Origin: Sodiomyces alkalinus F11
Lineage: Eukaryota; Ascomycota; Sordariomycetes; Glomerellales; Plectosphaerellaceae
Direction of reading: 5' to 3'
DNA length: 64,000 bases
Assembly (NCBI RefSeq): GCF_003711515.1
Contig: NW_021167082.1
Coordinates: forward strand, 1-64,000
Positions 24,761 to 36,602 of the stretch are shown here, one piece after another. The position numbers and the translations under genes are program-made. Below the pieces are notes generated by a model. The model made no database searches and had not been told where the DNA came from. It worked only from the letters and a program-made list of their open reading frames with translations. Every line of letters begins with the position of its first letter. The stretch's first letter is position 1.

Positions 24761-27700
24761 TAACACTTTATATAAGCTCGTTATGCTAAAGTTCCTTGCC
24801 TCTTATATCGGAAGTCAGTATATTCACGTGATAGTTAAGCTTACCTCTATATCGTCGCTAATCACGGCGAATCGGGCGATATCGGGGTTTTTAGGTGGTT
24901 AATATCACTATTATATATAAGTCCTATAATAGCATAAACCCTAATTAAATAGTACTTCCACTATATATTACGAGTATAGTTTTTAGCCCTGTTTTAGGTA
25001 GTTAAATATATCTATCTAATCTATTCCTTCTCCGAGGGGATTTAGTATAACTTATAGGGTAGTACTGCCCAGGGTGGCTAGGCGATTCGATTACGAACTA
25101 GTATCTTCGGTAACTATAGGCATCCAACGATAAAAGACCTATCTTAGATCCTTAATAACTATTAATATCTCTAGTTAAGAGAGCTTATAAAGACCTATCT
25201 ATTAGCTAGGCGTCCTGCCGTCTCCTTTCTAACTAGGCGTTATACACTATAACTAGAGAATATATTAAGAAGATAGGAGCACTACGGAGGCTCGTAATAC
25301 CCCTCTCGAACCGTCTATAATATATACTATAACTATAAAACAGTTTTTAGAAAATAAGCGCTATATTTAGTATATATTAAATTTAAGAGATAGTAAACCT
25401 TCGAATGATTATAGATAGTAAGTAAATTAATCTTCTCCTTTAAATCCTCCTTCACTCTATTATAACTACTACGCCGGAAATATCGCGCGCCCTAAAAACG
25501 TTCTTAGCGAAACTCCGATAACGCAGAGATATAGTCTATAGGAAGCTACGCGATATTCACGATAATTACGGTACCGACGTATACTTAGTAATCCGCTACC
25601 GTGGCAAGTTCTACTATTTCGCCGCCTTAGACGATAAGAATTTCCCCCCGCTAGTATCCTAAATCGTAAGTTCGACTAGCCGACTAAGTAAGCGTCCTAA
25701 TTCTAATATTAAGTAGAGAATAAGCTATCCTATACCGGAACTTCACTCCCCGAGTAGCTTAAGGCGTAGGACTACGGTAAGGAAAGACTAAGGATCTATG
25801 GATAGGTCTAGAGTATATAGAGAATTCAAATAGTATCGGTTGTAGTTATTTATAACTCTTAAAGGTACGATTATATACTTATAAGTGACTAGAACGCGAT
25901 AGTAATACGGTTAGGCGACCTAAGAAACGGGCTAATAATAAGGGTATATAATAAACTAGGAGACTATATTCGAAACTAAGAACTAAGTAGTATTATGCTA
26001 TAGTGATATCTAAGTTTCTAGAGGTAATACGGGCGGAGAGCCTAATAATATTTTTATAGCTATAAGGCCTATATTCTGCTTCGGCGAATATAATATCCCG
26101 CTTCGGTATAGTATACTCGAGGATTATTATCCGTATCGCCTTTATAAACTTATTATCGCCGTATACTGCCCGGGTTAGTAAAGCTCTATTTTAAGCAAAT
26201 AAGAGACGTACCTAGCACGACGCTTCGCCCTGGATATCGAGTTTCTTAGCGAATCTCTTAAGAGAGAGACTCGATATTAAGTGTGTTTAGCACTTTCCAG
26301 TACGATAATAGCGTAAAAGGATAAGGACCGTCTTAGGGCGTAGGGTACACGTACTAGACCGAGATAAGCGCCTTACCGCGGTTAGTCGAGCTAGAGTAGG
26401 GAGAGGGAAGTGGCTTATATTATCTAGGTCCGGATCTAAGTCCTAGAGAGATCTTAGCTTATTAGATACCTAGCTATCCTACGTATTATACTCGAGGTAT
26501 TAGATTAAATCGACTTTAGCGGTAGTATCGCGAAAGACGAATACGGTTAAGTCACGAAAACGTAAAGATTCGTCGCGGACTTAGTCGTTATAACGCTTTC
26601 GGGGGGCTAGTTTAAGCGTATAGGGCAAAACGCCGAAAATGCCTATACCTTTGGCTATAAGGATAACCGTCTTAAACTTATAAAGCCCGAGATAAGAGCT
26701 ATACGGGCCGTCGAGTAAGACTCGGTTTCCAGGTTCTAACGCGGCTATTAAGCCTTACTAGGATACTAAAAAGGTAAGGCTAATAGCTTTAACGGACGCT
26801 TTTATATCAGATAACACTATTTTTCCAGATAACGCTACTACGTCGTATAACAGGACTATTAGTCTCTAGCCGTGGAGTAAGTTATAGAAGGGAAGAGACC
26901 CTAGTAAGTAAATATAAAAGTAGTATCCCGGGAATACTCTAATCGGCTTATTTATCACCACCCCGAAGTATTTAGCTTCTTACTTCCCCCCTAGCTTATC
27001 TATAACCCTATTACGGCCCGCTTACCGGATAAATTTAAAGATATAAGACGAGATCCAGAGGCCCTATAAGGTATAAATAACCGCCCTGCTTCGCGCTAAT
27101 ACACCTAGGAAGTAATATACTAGTCCTCCTATAACACCTAGGTATAAGACGATATAAAGCCTACTAAACTATTAGCCTAGGAGTTTCCTAGCGATCTATA
27201 GAGAGAAGAGGAAAATGGTTATAAGGCTCCCCCCGGCTTATTCAAAGTCAGCTAAGGTAAGGTCCACGAAGAGGAAGACGTACGATATAGCTAGAGAGGG
27301 TTAGCGTATCTGCACTTCGCTCCTAGCGTAAAACTAATACCCTATAAAGAATAGCTTAGATAGTAGTAACGCGACTGGCCTAGTAATAAATAAGGTAGTA
27401 TGTCGGGAGGGAGATATTAAAGAAATCGAGGAAAGGATTTATCCTGCCTCCTAAGAAGGCGATTATTAGGTTAATGGACGCCACCGTCGTAGATCTCCTA
27501 CAGAGGTCTCGCGAATTATTATTAGAGAAGCTAAGCGCCTAGCCATTAACCGTAAAGTACAGGAGCAGAATATAACTTTGGTTCCTGGTTATATCGGGCC
27601 AGGAGCTATATCTAATAAATAGGGAATATCGGAAGCAGGCGAGATAACCCCTAAGAAATCTCGAAGCGTAGGATGTAAATAAGATAGTGATAATAGTAAG

Positions 27701-28059
27701 GAACGCAATACTAAATATACCGTATATAGTGATTAGGTATATAAGCGAGGGATCTATAGTATAGTGGTGGTCTATACACACCCAGGCGCTAGGCCAAGTC
27801 CCCAGGCGGCTTAACTAGCTAAATAAAGAGCTTAAGTACTTAATCTTATATCGCTAATAGAGCGAAAGCCGGGAAATAGTAAACGGTTCCTAGCCTACTA
27901 TAGCGCCTAAGTATTCGCTGGCGGCGCTTACTAGTAACCTAAGCGCTATTACTACGCTCCTTGCTAGGTATAGGTAAGCTTATAAAACGTATATATATAA
28001 AGGAAAGGCGACCCCCTAAAATCGAATTCTATAATTAGTAAACTATATCTTATAAAGCT

Positions 28060-28550
28060 CTTAAGGTCCTTCTCGTCTTTCTAAACACCTATACCTGCCA
28101 CTTTTCCTTATTAAGTAATATAGCTCCTACTCGCGAGCTCTTTAACTATGCCCCTTATACCGTTAATACTCGTAAGCTCTTTAACTATGCCCATCGCGCC
28201 GTTAACACTCGTATAAGTGGTATTATAAAGAGGGTAACTGCCCTTAGAAAAATCGACGGTGCGCGCGTCTTAATCTATATTAAAATAAAAGAGGCGGAGA
28301 AAGTTCTGTTTAAAACTCATGACGATATCGACTTAAGCTATCTCGGCCACCTTACTACCTATAGGCCTAACCACTTCGAATACGTGGCGGAACAAGAGTC
28401 CGGCATAACTACCCCTAAGCCGATAACGCCGCTATAGGCTCGAACTTCCTCTAAAGATCTCCGTATCGATAGCCTACGACTAGGAAAACTCTTATTATTA
28501 GTCGATCTATCTAGGAAGGCGCCTCCGTCGCCGCCCTTTAGTTAGTTTAA
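28060..28550 (+). pseudogene. Decayed ORF with 39-bp in-frame duplication
   Basis: A plus frame with natural composition runs to about 28545, with a single TAG interruption in its second half. Near its start a segment of about 39 bp is tandemly duplicated (about 28137-28213, repeat core ctctttaactatgccc), which keeps the frame. The family is unknown to me. Confidence 0.4.
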
Positions 28551-29809
28551 GTAAGCGGACGCTAGGCGAGGGCTTTATAGGGTATAAAGTATATACGTAT
28601 ACTTCTCTTAGGTTATATACTTAATAACTATATTACTTAATTTGAATTTTATCTATGCCGATTACTTTGCCCCGCCCTTTTTAAGTGCGTGACTCCTGAT
28701 ATAATTCTCCTATAAGACCTAATCCTTAACCAGGTACGTTAATAAAGATACTTAATATTCTGGCTTAAAAGTACCGCGCCTAATAGTCTCTTAGGTTCCT
28801 CGCGGAAGACTTCCGCGCTGCTATTAATATATTCTATAATCCCGTTCTATCTACACGGATAATAAGGCTAATAGTAGTTATTACTAGGAGGAATTATATA
28901 GTATTCTGTTAATCCGTATAAAAGAAAACCCCCGAGCTTACCCTTATCCTATTATATAATAACGAATAACTATCGTAACCTCGTTAATCCTTTAGAACTT
29001 AGCCGTACTATGAATAATATCCTTCTAAGTCCTTTCCGGCGTTAAGAAGATCCAGGTTCTGCATAGATCGGATAAGGTCTTCTGATAACGGGCGTTCCGG
29101 CTTTATAGACGAGCGTAAAGGCATAGGCGGAGGACGTTATTTAGGTATTAGGAATATAACTCGCTTAGACTTACGCCTACTGGGTTTATAGACTCCGTCG
29201 CGGGGGATAGCCGGTCGGCGACGTATATTATCGTTAAGGGTAGCGATTCTTTAGTAACGTAGAACCTCTCCTTGTATACCTTATATACTAGAGGGGCGAT
29301 ATCTCTTATCCGGCCGTATATACCGGACACGGTGGCGGAGCCAGTTATAGGCGGCACTGCGCGGGCTTTTATCTATAGTATAAGGGGAGAGGTTAGAAGA
29401 AATAAAGGGATATAGAGTCAGGAGGCGAGGAAATTCCTCTTTAGCCTAAGTTCGGCGTAGTTCGGACGGAGTATAGCGAGGTATATTAATAAATACTTTA
29501 CGTCCGATCTAGCTTTCCTAACGTTTATATTATAATATAGTTATTTTATAGGATTATAACGCGCCGACTATAACCGGGGGGGGCTCCTAGTCTATATTTA
29601 GTTTTTAGATTCTAGTATTCGTTTTTTAGAATTCGAAGCCTTCTCTTCCCACGAATTATCTATAAAAATAGGGTATACTTCACAAATATACATCTTAGGG
29701 TTATACGGTAACATAGACCAAAACAGCCCTAACCGTAATAATACAGACCCCGCTAGCCTCTTACTAAGGCACCCTAGCCCCTAAAAAGGAAGGTAATAAC
29801 ACCGATAAG

Positions 29810-31060
29810 AAATAGCCTAACTAGCGAATTTAGTATAAGCTTCTTATACTTATATATAACGATAACTTACCCTATACTAGGGACCACCGGCGCGATAACT
29901 ATATTAATACTCTTAAGGATAATAGGGTAGCCTACGACGAAAACTAAAGAATCGCGAAAAAAGTAAACTACTAGTATAACGACGTCTTTAATCTAAGCGC
30001 GGGTAACGAGGGCGAGACGAATAACTAAACCAGCGAGGCTAATCGCCCTTAAGGTAGCGTTAACTCAGGTTAAGAAGGCTAAGCAGACTCGGGTAACGGC
30101 GACTTAGGTTAGAGTAGCGATACTACCGCGTAGACCGCGACCACGGAGAGGTAAGGCCTAGGTAATAAACCCGTTACGTATACCGTAGCTATAAAGACGT
30201 AAGATAAGGATAGCGACCCTAAAACGTAAACCACGGCTACGGAGACGTATACCTAGGGTAGCGACCCTGCCGCGTAGACTACGGCCACGGAGTAAGGCTA
30301 AGGTAGTAAATCTATTACGTATACCGTAGCTATAGAGACGTAAGACGAGAACGGCGACCCTATTACGTAAACCACGGCCACGGAGACGTATACCCAGGAT
30401 AGCGACCCTGCCGCGTAAACCGCGGCCACGGAGATATAAGGTTATAGCCACGAAGACTAAGAGCGACTAAAGTATATTCTTAAGTATTAGTCTACGGTCC
30501 GATAAAGGGAATATATTCCTGCTAAGGAAGACGTAATAGAAGCAGCGAACTAAATTAAAATTTAAGACCCCGAGGACCTAATAAAAGAGGTAAACGCCTA
30601 GATTATTAGGAGAAATCTAAGGCGTCTGAAGTGGTTCGCTGTTACTCTGGATAGTAGAAACCCGGCTTTCCCTAATCTCTAAAGGGGTTATTAGCTAAAC
30701 TCCGCCGACTATCCAGGGGTACTCGACAAGTATATAAAATATAGCGATAACATTATCCTTTTAAGGGGGGATATAAGCACGCTAAGATCTTATAAGAGTC
30801 CGGAGGATTTCGAGCTTAACCTGGTTCTAAAGATACCCTAGGGTAAGCTATTTTATATAGATACCCTAGGTTCGGTAAACGGGTATACTATATTATTAAT
30901 CTCTAAGACGGCGATAATTAAGAAATAGAGGAAACCGGATACTATTAATTTCCTGGAAACACGAGCGGAAGATACTAGGTAAGATAACTTCTTAAAGAGT
31001 TATCGATTATAGGATAGGATCCGAATAAGGGCTATAAGGTAGTAGCGGTTTATATTTAGT
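29810..31060 (+). pseudogene. RIP-killed ORF with Thr/Glu-rich repeats
   Basis: A single plus frame spans about 415 codons with stops that are only TAG or TAA. The N-terminal part is charged and helical. The middle (30100-30450) is a Thr/Ala/Glu/Gln-rich tandem repeat. The C-terminal part (about 30570-31060) is a globular-looking region with motifs such as NLRRLKWFAV and SPEDFELNL. Many of the lost codons sit where glutamine would be expected in the repeat, which fits CAG or CAA changing to stop codons. I do not recognise the protein. Confidence 0.5.
30110..30450. repeat. Coding-type tandem repeat, ~45-50 bp unit
   Basis: Degenerate units share the core gcgaccctgccgcgta followed by accacggccacggag. 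At least five are visible in one frame of the surrounding decayed ORF. Units differ mostly by C/T or G/A changes. Confidence 0.65.
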
Positions 31061-33235
31061 TTCGTTACGCTTTGCTATTCTGCTTTATTATTTCGAAAGT
31101 CTTTATATAGGCAGGTCCCCTGGCTTTCTAAAGTGATTTCTAGTAGATTTTGGAAGTAATAATAGTTTAAGAATATCCTAGTCTTAGTCTATATATTTAA
31201 CCCGTCCTATAGCGTTTTTACCCCGCATTATAGTATCTTTACTATACTAAGGTAAGGAGCGGGCTAGCTAACTTAAGTATAATATTAATATAGTCAATAA
31301 CGCGTGGGCAGATATCGCCGTGTATCCCTGGTCTTTAATGCGTTAGTGCGTGGTCCCGGAATTAGTTAAGCTATTCGCTAGCTTCCGCCAGACTAAGATA
31401 TCTAAGTCCTTTCCGCGGAAGATTATAAGTGATCGATCTCCACCGTTAAGTGCGAGTGCAGCCCCTTTCTTAACAGGAAGTCCCTAATCAAGCTATAGTC
31501 GGATAGCGACTCGTCTCTAAGTTAGTTAGTCTAAGGCCTAGGATCCTATAGAAATAGATAAGTTAGGTATTAGAAAGGCATTTCTGATATACTTAGTCTG
31601 TATATCCGTATATCCCTTAGCTAATCCCGGCCGCCTAATTAAGTATTTAATTTAAATCCGATTCGACTACGCCGGTCTCGCCGTCCTATACTAAGGAGTT
31701 CGCTTTAAGAGCTAAGTATCCCTAGTTAATAGTTATCCGTCGCTAGGTAGCTACTTATTTCTTATAAACTTCTATCTATAATATCTTTCTCTCTACGAGA
31801 TTAAGCACTAATAGCCCTTAGTCTTTTACCTATCCTTATTACGATACGTATTAGAATATATTAGTATTTTCCAGAGCTTAAGCGTATAACCTTCGATATA
31901 AACCCTTAGCTATTCCCTATAATCTATATAGTATTCGAGATTATATTCTATATATCCTCCGTTACTTACTTAGTGATCTTTATTTTAGGCCTGCTAGATA
32001 AGAGACTTTTCTCGGTTAGTCTTTGTCTAATAACTGCTTCTAACTATATAGCCGAGGTAAGTCCCTTCCTTACTAGAAGCCTCGTATCTAATATATCTCT
32101 AGAAAGCTATATAGGTCGCGGTAAACCAGATAAGGAGGGTTATCACGGTAGAACGACTAGCTAGTCTCTTATTCTCCGGGGTACTTATACTAGTCACGTT
32201 CCGACTCGAACCGGGATAGAAGCGTAACTCGGTTATCGTAGGCTATATTAACTTATACTTTTCGTTTTCCACCGCTATTATCGCTATATTAGTACGGAGA
32301 GATCCTCGCTGCTAGCGAAAATAGCTTAAGCTTATACTTATCGCTACCGCCCTGATTATTAACTTTATTTCTATAATTCCCGCCCTTAAGATATACTTCC
32401 TCTTTATAAGTAGTATACCGAAGATCGTAATATTAGAGCTAATATCCTAGATCCTCTTATACGCATCGACCTCTATTAGCGTCTTATATCCCCGCGAGCC
32501 TTTTAGGCATACTATGATATCTATCGTGATATAGAATTTATAGCGCTATAACTCATCCCGAGGAATTATTAAAGGAGCATTAAGCGTTTACTAGTAAGAT
32601 AATACACGGAGCTTAAATAGCTTTAGGCCCTGGATAGGGCCTAGTCTATCCACGGAGCAGCCCTAAGGTGATAGTGCTTATAGTCGCCCAGAATTCGATA
32701 AAGGACGTATAGAGTAAAGCCGCGGCGAGGCAGCCTAGAATCCGCTTTAGTATACCTTATTCGCGATAGCAATAGGTGTTAACCCCCTTCACGGTACACG
32801 GTATATAGTATAAGAATAAGGATACGGTAGATTAGGTACAGCTATCCGGCGGGGATAGGATCTACGAACCATACAAGAAATCTTAATATCCTAAATTCAT
32901 TATCAGGGCCTAAAAGACGTATATTCTAGCTACCTATAGACGTAATTAGGTGGCTCGAATATTATAAGAAGATTACTAAGCCTAATAAATAGCCTTAGTG
33001 CTTATAGCGCCACTTAAGGCAGCACCTATATACTACTAATATAAAGAGAAATTCCCGACTTATAGATCTTCGTCCGATAATAAACTATATCCTGCTATAG
33101 ACTATAACTAGTAATTAGGCACTGATTCTTAAAAGTAGCTATTATAAAATAGTAAACTAATCCTATTATAATAGTAAAGACGTGATAAACTAACTAATAA
33201 GTATCGGAGAAGAATAGCGAAACGCGGCGATTTTA

Positions 33236-34016
33236 CTAGTAAGGTTACCCCGGAGGCGTTTTAGTACTAGTAAGGTGGTGAATAGCTTACTAGGCGATAA
33301 TATATTTCCCCTTTCCTAGTACGTCCACTAAGCTTATACTAGTACGGCGGGTATACGCTGGGTGGTAAATATAATTAGGTGGTATGGCTAGTAAACTATT
33401 ACTAGGGCCTTACCTAGTAAAGTCCCGTAGTTATATAGCTGGTAAACTATTACTAGGACCTTACCTAGTAAAATTCCCGTAGTCGTGTGGCTAGTAAACT
33501 ATTCGAGTTGTTCCGACTAGTAAACCAGGGTCGAGATATTAACCAGTAATATCCCCCCACCCACTTCGAACGTACGATTTAGGCGCTAGTACTAGTAAAT
33601 CAGCGTTAGCCGTTTGACTAGTAAAAGTCCTTACGCCGTCGTACTAGTAAAAAATACACACTAGCTCGATTGGTAAAGTGTCGTATAGCGGACTAGTAAG
33701 TCGAGTTCGTCGTACGTAGTAAACCCTGATAAGGGTACGTACCGGTAAAGGTTCGATCATTTTACTGGTCAGAGCTTACGAGAGTTTTTACTACTAAACT
33801 CGCTTATATTATAGATCCGTTAGGATTTAATCAGGTCTCTGCCGACCCGCTAAAACAGTTTACTATCTAAATAGTATATGTCTAGACGCGCAAGGCAAGG
33901 GCATGCAGTGCCCAATTTGCTAGATGTTAACTTCACTCGAATTTACTGGTTATGCTAATACCTTCCGCACCTGGCTCCTTATGTTATTACCCTAGGCTGT
34001 GCCTATTTCCTAGTAA
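33236..34016. repeat. Array of the heptamer CTAGTAA
   Basis: The exact heptamer ctagtaa occurs on the plus strand at 33236, 33267, 33388, 33414, 33465, 33491, 33517, 33592, 33618, 33644, 33693 and 34010. Its reverse complement occurs at 33287, 33399 and 33450. Variants such as ctggtaa, ccggtaa and ccagtaa fill some gaps. Spacing is irregular, mostly 25-75 bp. The heptamer also occurs singly elsewhere in the decayed block, but nowhere near this density. The array sits at the right edge of the RIP block and could be subterminal transposase-binding repeats of a decayed DNA transposon; this is inference. Confidence 0.7.
33388..33490 (+). repeat. Two tandem ~51-bp units
   Basis: Within the heptamer array a 51-bp unit is present twice. 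Corresponding motifs at 33388/33439, 33399/33450 and 33414/33465 are all offset by exactly 51 bp. A third, partial unit starts at 33491. Confidence 0.75.
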
Positions 34017-34019
34017 ATT

Positions 34020-36590
34020 TGGCTGGCTCTCAGCTACACATCAAGCAGACGGATGTTGGCACTAGCCGGTGGTATGGTGTGCTTAACTCTGGGCGTAGTG
34101 TGTAGCTACCAGGGCAGGGGGGAGGACAACTGACCCAGGATTCCATCACCAACATGCAGGTGACGGCGATGCCCGCCTCCGGCCGCGGTGGGACGCGGCA
34201 TGACGCTCGGGCTTGCCTGCCCAGGCGTTATGGAACGCGAAACTAAGTCGGCAGAACCATCAATACAACGCAGCAGCCCATCTGCGCTTCCAGTCGTCTT
34301 CTGGACTTTCACGTCTGCTCATGCCACAGAGTATGGGTCCCCAGGGGAGACTTCCTCCTTGGTCAAGCATCGTGACTGATCATTCAACACTGTCGTAGAA
34401 TCCTGTCCAGGCCGTAAGGGATGATGACCTTGATGCAGAGTGTCTAAGGAGCGCAGCCACTTTCCTATAGAGGTATACGCAGATAAAGGCTGGGAGCGTG
34501 GGTCGAAGAAGTCGAACCCAGGCAGGGAATCCTATAGCTTCTGGTTCGGGGTTTCGTTTACTTCGGACGGCTACCGCAGGCCTCTAATATCGCCTCCTAT
34601 CCGTCAGCCCCTAGACTCTTACTCCCCCTAACGTCACTCCTAACTCGCGATCATAGAGAGGGATAAACGTCCCCTTCCTCGGGGTGTAGGAGAATAGCCT
34701 AACATAATACTAAGATTCTGAACGGCGAGTCTAGCCATATACCCGAGCATCGGATTTACCGTCTTCCTACAGATCCTGACACTAGCATAGTTATGCTTAA
34801 ACTACCCTACGTAAGGCGAATTTCTGGCCCGATACTGGGATTTCTTAATAGTGGGACTTCGACGCTAAGGAGTTACTGGAAAGAGCAGTCTCGTATAGCT
34901 ATGAACCAGATGAAGAGGAATAAAGGGACTGGCATTTATTGTTCTGCCTACTTGCGAGGCGTACCCTGGTTCTCCCTTGGCTTAGCCTGCTAACCCCGTA
35001 GATTTCGAGCGTAGACGAGCGTAATCTTAACTAGATCTTCTCGGACTTCCTTGATATAAGCTAGTCGTAGTCGCACGTATCTATCTATGCCCGCCGTTAC
35101 TATCCCGCCTTTTTTCCACTTGCTTATAACCTACTCCTCTAGAGCAGCCCAGCGTTGAGCGTACTATTCGGTAAGCTCCCGTTATCTAAGGATCCGGGAG
35201 CGGTCCCCGAAGACGGTCGCCGAAGCTAACCCTCCACCCTTAAAACGGGAGAATCATCTTAGGCGGTAGGCTATAGCTTAAAGACGCCCTATCGCGATTG
35301 GTTCGGAAAGACAGACAGGACTATCTAACGCTCTAACACCGCCGTAGTAGTGGGTGCAAAGCCACTACTACACGAGGACCCTTATGACAGCTCATCATCG
35401 GCCCTTCCGTCCTTCCCATCGCGACCCAACGGAAAAGGTGTCCTGAAGAGGGAGAAGTGCCATGCAGGCTGCGGAGTCAGTGGCGCCACCACTACCGTGT
35501 AGTCTGAAGCTCCCCTGGCCACAGACACCAGCACCTTCCGTTCCCATGAGTGTTATCGCCTTTCCCCCCTTAGAGCGACGGGGAGACCCAAGCGTCGTCA
35601 GCCAATATTCGTCCAGCGTTGGCGATGGGCTGATCGAATCTCGGACAGCCCCTCCTGCACACCACTAAACCCATCTCGCGTAGCATCGTAGCGTCGCCAA
35701 GCTTGCGCTCCAAGGCTGGATGGCTCGATCATCCCTCCTTCATTCGTCCCCAGGTGAGCTCAGGGGAGAGTCGGCCATGGCCAGAATGGTAGCTTCATCG
35801 GCAAAGGCCGCCACGTCATGAGGAGAGTAGGAGACGGCATCATGGAGGTCAGGGCCGGCCTCGACTCTTCCCGCCTATCCTTCAATACCTTCAAACCCTA
35901 AGAATCAATTCGTTAAGGTCGGCTCTCGCTACGGTAATAGGCGACGGGTAAGTAGTGATCATCGGGCGCTGGAAGAACATTTATGAGCTTGTGGTTGCAG
36001 GAGGGAAAAGGGGCGAGAGGGAAGAGCTCACGATACTATAGCATGTAAAGTAAAGGGGCCAACGTTGGCGAGATAAGACGAGACCTTAGTTCGGTTCTAT
36101 TCTACGCTATCTTGGTTAGCAGGATTTGCCGGTACGCCGGCCTTGTTGGACGCGGTAATGGCAAGGATGTACGTAGGGAGATTTTGCGGTATTTTTGTGA
36201 TTGGTCGATGGAAAGAGCTGAGGGACGAGCGTGGACGAAGAAGAAATAGGGACGAGAGAAGCTAAGGGGGAGTAAGGGAGGTTTAAAGTAGTGGAAGGCG
36301 AAGAGGGATAAGAGAGGTCGTCGTGAGATACCTCGATGTCTTGATGTCAGGTACGTCGCTGTGGGGCATGCACGGGCCAATAGGCCACACGTGACGGCGG
36401 ATTTGGAGGAGTCAGAAACCGGCCTCCGTGGCAGCGGCACACGAATTCCTTGAACTTTGGATAACGCCCAAAGAGTTGACAGTTGACTGGTTCGAATTCT
36501 TCACACTCCATGTCGCCTTCACACTCTCGACCTGCCACGTCTCCCACAGAAGTCTGAGACTAATTTCTCTTTTACACGGATAATACGGCG
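34020..36590. other. Gene-free transition zone
   Basis: Composition shifts from RIP-like to normal across this stretch, with patches of mild mutation at about 34470-35300. Short open runs exist on both strands but none is convincing. It includes a perfect hairpin at 35344-35371 and a purine-rich stretch at about 36180-36330. The part next to 36603 should contain the NOB1 promoter and 5' UTR. Confidence 0.5.
35344..35371. repeat. Perfect 10-bp inverted repeat, 8-nt loop
   Basis: Arms gtagtagtgg and ccactactac are exact reverse complements around gtgcaaag. No function is known; it may be a dyad site or a transposon-end remnant. Confidence 0.55.
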
Positions 36591-36602
36591 CCAGTTCCCA
36601 CC

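Larger units (their letters stand above)
1..33880. other. RIP-decayed AT-rich block
   Basis: Most of this stretch is dominated by TpA steps (runs of cta, tag, tat) with few CpA or TpG but retained CpG. This is the pattern left by repeat-induced point mutation of cytosines in CpA context. Long frames can be followed across it, and their stops are almost all TAG or TAA, as expected from CAG, CAA and TGG codons. Less mutated patches lie at about 240-560, 2500-3390, 4713-7220 and 8541-9180. Where no separate entry is given (notably 9.2-10.8, 11.6-18.9, 19.3-20.6, 20.9-22.3, 24.8-28.0, 28.6-29.8 and 31.1-33.2 kb) I see decayed repeat-like DNA with short open runs but nothing I can name. Confidence 0.85.
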
